NCBI GenBank assembly: GCA_030847615.1
Contig: JAUMIR010000005.1
Span: 238,676,645-238,740,644 of the forward strand
Length of the DNA: 64,000 bases
Origin: Gambelia wislizenii
Lineage: Eukaryota; Chordata; Lepidosauria; Squamata; Crotaphytidae
Reading direction: 5' to 3'
The first letter of the stretch is position 1, and the number at the start of each line of letters is the position of its first letter. Below are positions 59,600 through 64,000 of the stretch, in pieces. The position numbers and the translations under genes were made by a program. A model generated the notes under the pieces. The model searched no databases. It was given only the letters and a program-made list of their open reading frames with translations, and was not told the DNA's origin.

Positions 59600-59805
59600 C
59601 ACAGGAAGCTGATTTATACCAAATTAGTCTATTTATTCATCTGACCCAACATTGTTCTTTCTGACTGGTTGTGGCTCTTCATGTTCTCGGTTAAACAGCC
59701 TTTCCCAACACTATCTACCTGATCATCTTTAATTTAAAGAGGTCCATGACTGAACCTGGGATCTTCTGCATAAATACAGGCATTTGCTATACCACTGTGT
59801 TATGA
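59600..59805 (-). mobile_element. tRNA-derived SINE (second type)
   Basis: Complement of the 54500 family: end aacacaggaagctgattta, head complement gaacctgggatcttctgcat and tgctataccactgtgttatg. Confidence 0.78.
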
Positions 59806-60425
59806 TATTTCTGAACATCTAATGTGATAGAAACAGCATAAACTGGAATGGTTGCTGGCATAAAATCATTAGCTGGGCTTGAGAAAGTTGCTTGTTTGGA
59901 TTTCATTTTCCAATATTCTTCAGCCAGCATGGACGTTGACCATACTCGCAAGCTCTAGCCAGTAGTTTTAGTAGGGATCAAAAAGACTGAGTTGTGGAGC
60001 TCATAAGAAGTCCTTTCTGTGGGAAGTCTGCAAAAGCAAGTTTTTGGCACCTGGCTTGTACTTCCTGGTTCAGACCTTATGCACCAAACCAGATAGACTT
60101 CCTATATTTGTCTCCAGATGTGTCAATACAGAAACTTCTCAAATGACTTTATATGTTATGCCTATAAAGAGGCATGTAGCCTCACACAGGACAGATATGA
60201 ACTAGATCTCAAAGGAATTGCCTTTGTTTCTAACAATGGAGAACAAAACTTTACTGCCTTGCCATGCTTTTGTGTCCTGAATACCTCATGGCCAGCAAGG
60301 AATATAGACTTTACCTGAATCAAAACTCCCTCCACCACCATCTTAAACTCAGCTTCAACATCTCAAAAAAGGTGCAGCCCTTGACCCTCCATCATCACAT
60401 TTCCTCCCTTAAATTGACTTTTAAC

Positions 60426-60480
60426 ATCCATGCCTGATGAAGAAGCAGTCTGTGAGCTCCAAAAGTTTGTGTAATGTTTT
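60426..60480 (+). mobile_element. Penelope-like tail relic with hammerhead-like core
   Basis: tgcctgatgaagaagcagtc followed by gtgagctccaaaag keeps CTGATGA and a possible stem, but the GAAA box has decayed to CAAA. It resembles a repeat tail common in turtles and lizards (CTGATGA, hairpin, GAAAGCTTATG). Confidence 0.5.
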
Positions 60481-60649
60481 TTTTTGTGCCTTTTGGCTGG
60501 GCTAACAGTGGTATCACCACTGTAGTTTTTAATTTTTTTTTCTAGACTTCCCTTCCCTTGTGTCCTTTTCCAATCAAATTCCAAGCCAATAGGGGTCTAA
60601 GCAAGGCCTGGTATGGGAGCTGACCTCCAGCAGAACAGCAAGTATAGGT

Positions 60650-60770
60650 AACAAGAACCCTGCTGGGTCAGACCAAAGGCCTGTCTAATCCAACCTACTG
60701 TTCACACATTGGCCAACCAGGTGCCTTTGAGAAGCCCAACAGCAGGTGTCATAGTTGTAAGAAAAAGTTC
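60650..60770 (-). mobile_element. CR1/L3-type LINE 3' fragment
   Basis: ccctgctgggtcagaccaaa then cacattggccaaccaggtgc, well conserved against the recalled reptile LINE end. Confidence 0.7.
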
Positions 60771-61384
60771 AGCTTGTCCACATAGTCCTCTGCTGGGACC
60801 ATTTTGGGTGCTAATTTAAGCCTGAACTTCTAGAGTCCTTGGATTCATTTATACTCTAATTAATTTTTTTAAAAAAAATCAAAAGGCCAGCAGATATAAA
60901 TGCAGCTATAATGATACTTTTGGGAATGTATGTCCTACAACTAGGCTTAAAAAGTGTAAAAATAGGTAGGAGTATTAGTTCCCTTTTGACATTTTATGTT
61001 AATCATTATTAAAAGAGCATGGTGGTGATATGTGGGGACCCTCCTGGTTTAAAACATAGTACTAAGCATGTGAAGAAATCTTGTGTACCATTGTAAGTGT
61101 TGAGTATCTTTTAGGGGTTTTTTTTTTTTTTGCAACTTTTCATTTTTACCTTGTCATTAAAACTATAAGGCCACAGGATGCTGGATAAAACTGCTTAGGT
61201 GCTCAAGCCATTCCATGTATGAACTGTTGCTGTCTCTCCTCTCTTGTGTGGGTGGGCGAGTGTGTATCATCACTGACAGGCCCCAGTGAATTGAAATCTT
61301 AAAATATCCTATAAATCTGACAGAGCATAAGGACAAAGAATAGGAGTGATATGAGAGGGAAGGAGGGGTGCGGGGAGTGAAAAG

Positions 61385-61540
61385 CAACTTCAACCACACG
61401 TTGCATAGCTACATTATGGAATATGCTGTTACAAGAGGTAGAGATGGAGGCTGGTTTGGACAGCTTTAAATTAGACAAACTCATGGAGGCTAAGGCAATG
61501 AGAGACTGGTAAGGACTACTACTCCAGTATCAGAGGTGGT
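61385..61540 (+). mobile_element. CR1/L3-type LINE 3' relic
   Basis: atggaatatgctgttacaag, ggctggtttggacagcttta and aattagacaaactcatgg follow the order of a CR1-clade ORF end. 25690-25800 shows a similar, more decayed order. Confidence 0.55.
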
Positions 61541-61570
61541 ATCCCTCTCAGAGACAAACGTGGGCATTGG

Positions 61571-61935
61571 AATGTATTCCTTCCAACCTTTCACAGATGA
61601 AAACTGGGACACATGCAGCCAAGCAACATTAGAGTGTGGTCAAGATGGCAAATGTTATTAATGAGGAATAACACACATGCTAGGTGAAGTTGCAGCAGTT
61701 TGCTTTTGCCTGAATCTACAGGGAAGGGCAAGATTTCACCCCTTCCTCTCTCCCCCTGGCAGAGCTAATCGAATTCAAACTACTTTTGCACTTTGAATAC
61801 AGTCTGAGCAACATGGAGTATGCAGCAGACAAAGTGAGAAAGTGGGTGGAGGAGAGAGAAACTGGGACATTTTAAAAGCAGCTGAAAAAGTGGGACGACG
61901 AGGATTAATCGGGACTGTCCCTGTCAAATTGGGAC
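61571..61935 (+). repeat. Dispersed repeat family R3, copy 3 (longest)
   Basis: Starts ctttcacagatgaaaactgg, continues with gcagtttgcttttgcctg and agaaagtgggtggaggagag, ends gtccctgtcaaattgggaca. The phrase 'gggaca' recurs at both ends, but no convincing terminal repeat. It ends about 160 bp before the exon at 62096. Confidence 0.8.
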
Positions 61936-62095
61936 AGTTGGAGCATATGAGAGGATGCTCTTGTGCTCATGTTCTGCTTGGGCTTTCTGTAGGAAACTTG
62001 TTTGGTCTTAGGACTGATCCAGCACACCTCTTCTTACCTTCTGATATATTTCCCCAATATATTATGATTCCTACGGCTGTTTCACTTACTTTCAG

Positions 62096-62195
62096 AACAC
62101 TCCTGCAGCAACTGCAGAGACTCCAAGCCATGGTGGCTGGCAAAGTGTCGCGCTCATGTAAAGCCGCAAGCACACAGACAGGGACCTGCATTATG
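62096..62195 (+). CDS. CREB3L2: CREB3L2 coding exon (probable exon 9), end of zipper and pre-membrane linker
   Basis: Acceptor cacttactttcag, donor atg|gtaagc, 100 bp. It begins with the last base of an Arg codon and leaves in phase 0. It encodes [20 protein letters not shown], then [14 protein letters not shown]. The first part completes the leucine zipper and the TQTGTC block is the conserved cytosolic linker just before the membrane segment. It lies 6.8 kb downstream of the previous exon, the second largest gap in the visible gene. Confidence 0.96.
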
Positions 62196-62225
62196 GTAAG
62201 CTTCTTCCATTTGTGGCATTTCTTC

Positions 62226-62395
62226 AGAACTTGGAAAATGTCCTGGTTTTTTGCACTATGGCTACCAGAATCCACCAGTCCCCATGGCCACTCACTAAAG
62301 GTGTTTGGGAGCTGTGTTGTATCAGTGTTCATGCTAATAGGGGGATTCTGGAGATTGTGCAAAAAAACGTAACTTTTCCAAGATTTGCTTTCTCC
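62226..62395. repeat. Palindromic repeat, long form
   Basis: aacttggaaaatgtcctggt and its inverted form aaaacgtaacttttccaaga at the ends; inner arms ccagaatccaccag and gggggattctgg. Starts about 30 bp after the exon 62096-62195 donor. Confidence 0.85.
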
Positions 62396-63569
62396 TTCAC
62401 TGGCTGTTCTTATTGGTCTAATGCAGGAGTATGCAAAGTGTAGCCTGTGTGCTTCATGCAAAGTGTAGCCTGTGTACTTGACCCCCTTTTTGCAGACCCT
62501 AGCACATGCTGAGGATGAGTACCAGGACAGAATTTGGCAGTTTGAGGCAGTGTTTAGTTTTGTATGGGACAGAACTTTGAAATGTTACCTTCTTAGACTA
62601 CCACTCCTAGAATGTCCTTACCAGCCTAGCTACAGTTAGACCTTAACTTTCTTAGGTGACAGAATATGCTGGCTTGGAGACTGGCAGCTCTGAAAAAAAG
62701 CCAATTGTGGTGAAGAAAATTGCCTCATTAATTTCAGTTACCTGTCTATTTTCCCCCCGTCCCTTTCTGTCCTGAAATAATTGTCTTGTATTTATTTTGT
62801 GGGTTTCCCCTCTCCACAATTACATGCGTGAATGATTTCTTTTTTAAAAAAACAGTAAATAAAAGTTTTAGTTGTGCTCTATATGAAAAGCTGACTTGGA
62901 ATAATCCTGCTAGACTGAAAAACTTTTTCTTGGTGTCTTTGCTTTTCTTAGGTGGGGAGTATTCAAATATGAGATTCCATCAGCTGCATTATGAAGTGTT
63001 TTGTCCATAAGCTCTGTTCCATCTTCCCATAGATTAGCTTTACATATTAGATCAAATCTGAATGTGCTTCTATTTCCTTGCTGTGTTAATCCAACAGGAG
63101 AAATTGCTTTAAAATGGTTGTTCCTATATCTACCAATCAAATACCCTTCATGTTCTTATTATTCTTTCCCTCCTGCACAAGCCTTCACACTTCCAATTTT
63201 TTAAATACATGGGTGTCCATCAGCACAAGTAGCAGGGAAAGCGCCCACTGTGATGTTATGAAACAGCATTGAAATTCACATCACAATCTAGTCTAGCCGA
63301 GATGGATTTCTTACCTTTTAAAGTTTTGTGAGCAAGTAGCTCATCTGAGCAGAATGGCTGCAGAGCTTCCAGGGCTGCCATATTAATGTAAGTGTGGCTC
63401 TTGCTAGACTGCATTTGTGCAAGAAGACTTACAATTACAGCCATCATATCAAATGATGAATATACCTCAGCACAAGGGGAGGAAAACCCTTTGAAATGAC
63501 ATGTTACTTGCCTGGATTTGATATGAATTTTTCTGTATTTATGTTCAAACAAAGAGGCTTTCTATAGAT

Positions 63570-63795
63570 CAGTGTGGTATAGTGGTTAGAGCATTGGGCT
63601 ACGACTCAGGAGACCAGGGTTTGAATGTCCGCTTGGCCATGAACACCCACTGGGTGCCCTCCAGGCAAGTCACACTCTCTTAGCCTCAGAGGAAGGCAAA
63701 GGCAAACCCCTTCTGAACAAATCTTGCCAAGAAAACCCCATGATAGGTTTGCCTTAGGGTCACCATAAGTCAGAAACTTGAAGCACACAACAAGA
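63570..63795 (+). mobile_element. tRNA-headed SINE (Sauria type), full length
   Basis: Head cagtgtggtatagtggttag, B box gggtttgaatgtcc, middle aacaaatcttgccaagaaaa, Bov-B-like tail gggtcaccataagtcagaaa, end cacacaacaag. The best-preserved copy in the window; it ends 60 bp before the next exon's acceptor. Confidence 0.92.
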
Positions 63796-63855
63796 ATGAA
63801 GAGGCTTTGCTCCCCCGCCCATGTCTAATTGTACATGTATATCCTTTCCTGCTAG

Positions 63856-63982
63856 GTGGTGGTATTATGCTTTGCCATTACTTTTGGCAGCTTCTCCCAG
63901 ATTTATGGACCTAATTCCTCCATCACAAAGGCGGTACTGCCAACCCAACATTCCACACCAGAACCATATGCCGCCTCTATAG
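63856..63982 (+). CDS. CREB3L2: CREB3L2 coding exon (probable exon 10), transmembrane anchor
   Basis: Acceptor tttcctgctag, consensus donor tag|gtgagt, 127 bp, phase 0 in and phase 1 out. It encodes VVVLCFAITFGSFSQIYGPN, then SSITKAVLPTQHSTPEPYAA and SI. VVVLCFAITFGSF is the single membrane span that holds the precursor in the ER. The residues after it are luminal. Known of the family: site-1 protease cuts after an RxxL motif just past the span, and site-2 protease then releases the N-terminal factor. The mammalian RSRNLL site falls just after the end of this exon and is therefore not visible. The window ends 18 bases into the next intron. Confidence 0.95.
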
Positions 63983-64000
63983 GTGAGTAAGCAGGCTACC

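Larger units (their letters stand above)
55336..62095 (+). other. CREB3L2: CREB3L2 intron between probable exons 8 and 9
   Basis: A 6.8-kb intron splitting the leucine zipper. Repeats are listed separately. Nothing recognisable in 55931-57203, 57319-57811 (except a TA run at 57632-57648), 58042-58549, 58741-59599, 59961-60425, 60771-61384 and 61936-62095. Confidence 0.85.
62196..63855 (+). other. CREB3L2: CREB3L2 intron between probable exons 9 and 10
   Basis: Holds a palindromic repeat at 62226-62395, a 25-bp tandem duplication at about 62432-62480, a half palindromic repeat near 62568-62645 and a SINE at 63570-63795. 62646-63569 is unassigned. Confidence 0.8.

Noticed and set aside
61842..62461. 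176- and 164-codon frames on opposite strands over the 62096 exon
   Set aside because: The plus-strand frame is the true exon frame only between 62096 and 62195; the flanks are intron and repeat. The minus-strand frame is its shadow.
1..64000. CRISPR arrays, bacterial operons, phage genes or tRNA/rRNA genes
   Set aside because: No spaced identical short repeats, no operon-like gene packing. All tRNA- and 5S-like pieces belong to SINEs.

Overview
The window is vertebrate nuclear DNA carrying an interior piece of one protein-coding gene, CREB3L2 (BBF2H7), on the + strand. CREB3L2 is the ER-anchored bZIP transcription factor of the CREB3 family. Nine consecutive coding exons are visible (23684 to 63982), probably exons 2-10. 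Their splice phases fit end to end and give about 387 residues without a stop, against about 520 for mammalian CREB3L2. The first exon lies upstream of base 1, so intron 1 is at least 23.7 kb. The luminal C-terminus (last one or two exons) lies beyond base 64000. No other protein-coding gene, RNA gene or CRISPR was found. The many other short open frames are chance frames or frames inside repeats.

The repeat population points to a squamate reptile, most likely a lizard; species cannot be decided. It contains CR1 3' ends, L2-like LINEs with ATTT-rich tails, 5'-truncated L1s, a LINE whose tail ends in (GA)n, tRNA-headed SINEs with a Bov-B-like tail, 5S-rRNA-tailed SINEs, a mariner relic, Penelope-like repeats and many MITEs. 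This is inferred from recalled family features, not from a database search.

Layout: 1-23683 is intron 1, dense in LINE, SINE and MITE relics. It includes an L1 with a perfect 15-bp target duplication that itself carries a MITE, and a head-to-head repeat pair split by an LTR-like insert. 23684-23900 is the exon encoding the start of the activation region. 23901-44568 is a 20.7-kb intron with a mariner relic, an 80-bp near-perfect snapback element, a palindromic MITE nested in a 5S-type SINE, and several larger MITEs. Between 44569 and 55335 lie seven exons encoding the activation region, the CREB3-specific segment, the basic region and the start of the zipper. A 6.8-kb intron follows, then the exons for the end of the zipper (62096-62195) and the membrane anchor (63856-63982).

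The most notable observations are: a 71-bp near-identical direct repeat on both sides of the first visible exon; the snapback element at 29221; nested transposons with clear target duplications; a 96-bp minisatellite inside a MITE; hammerhead-ribozyme-like cores in the Penelope-like repeats; and two weak splice donors whose read-through would give proteins lacking the bZIP domain.
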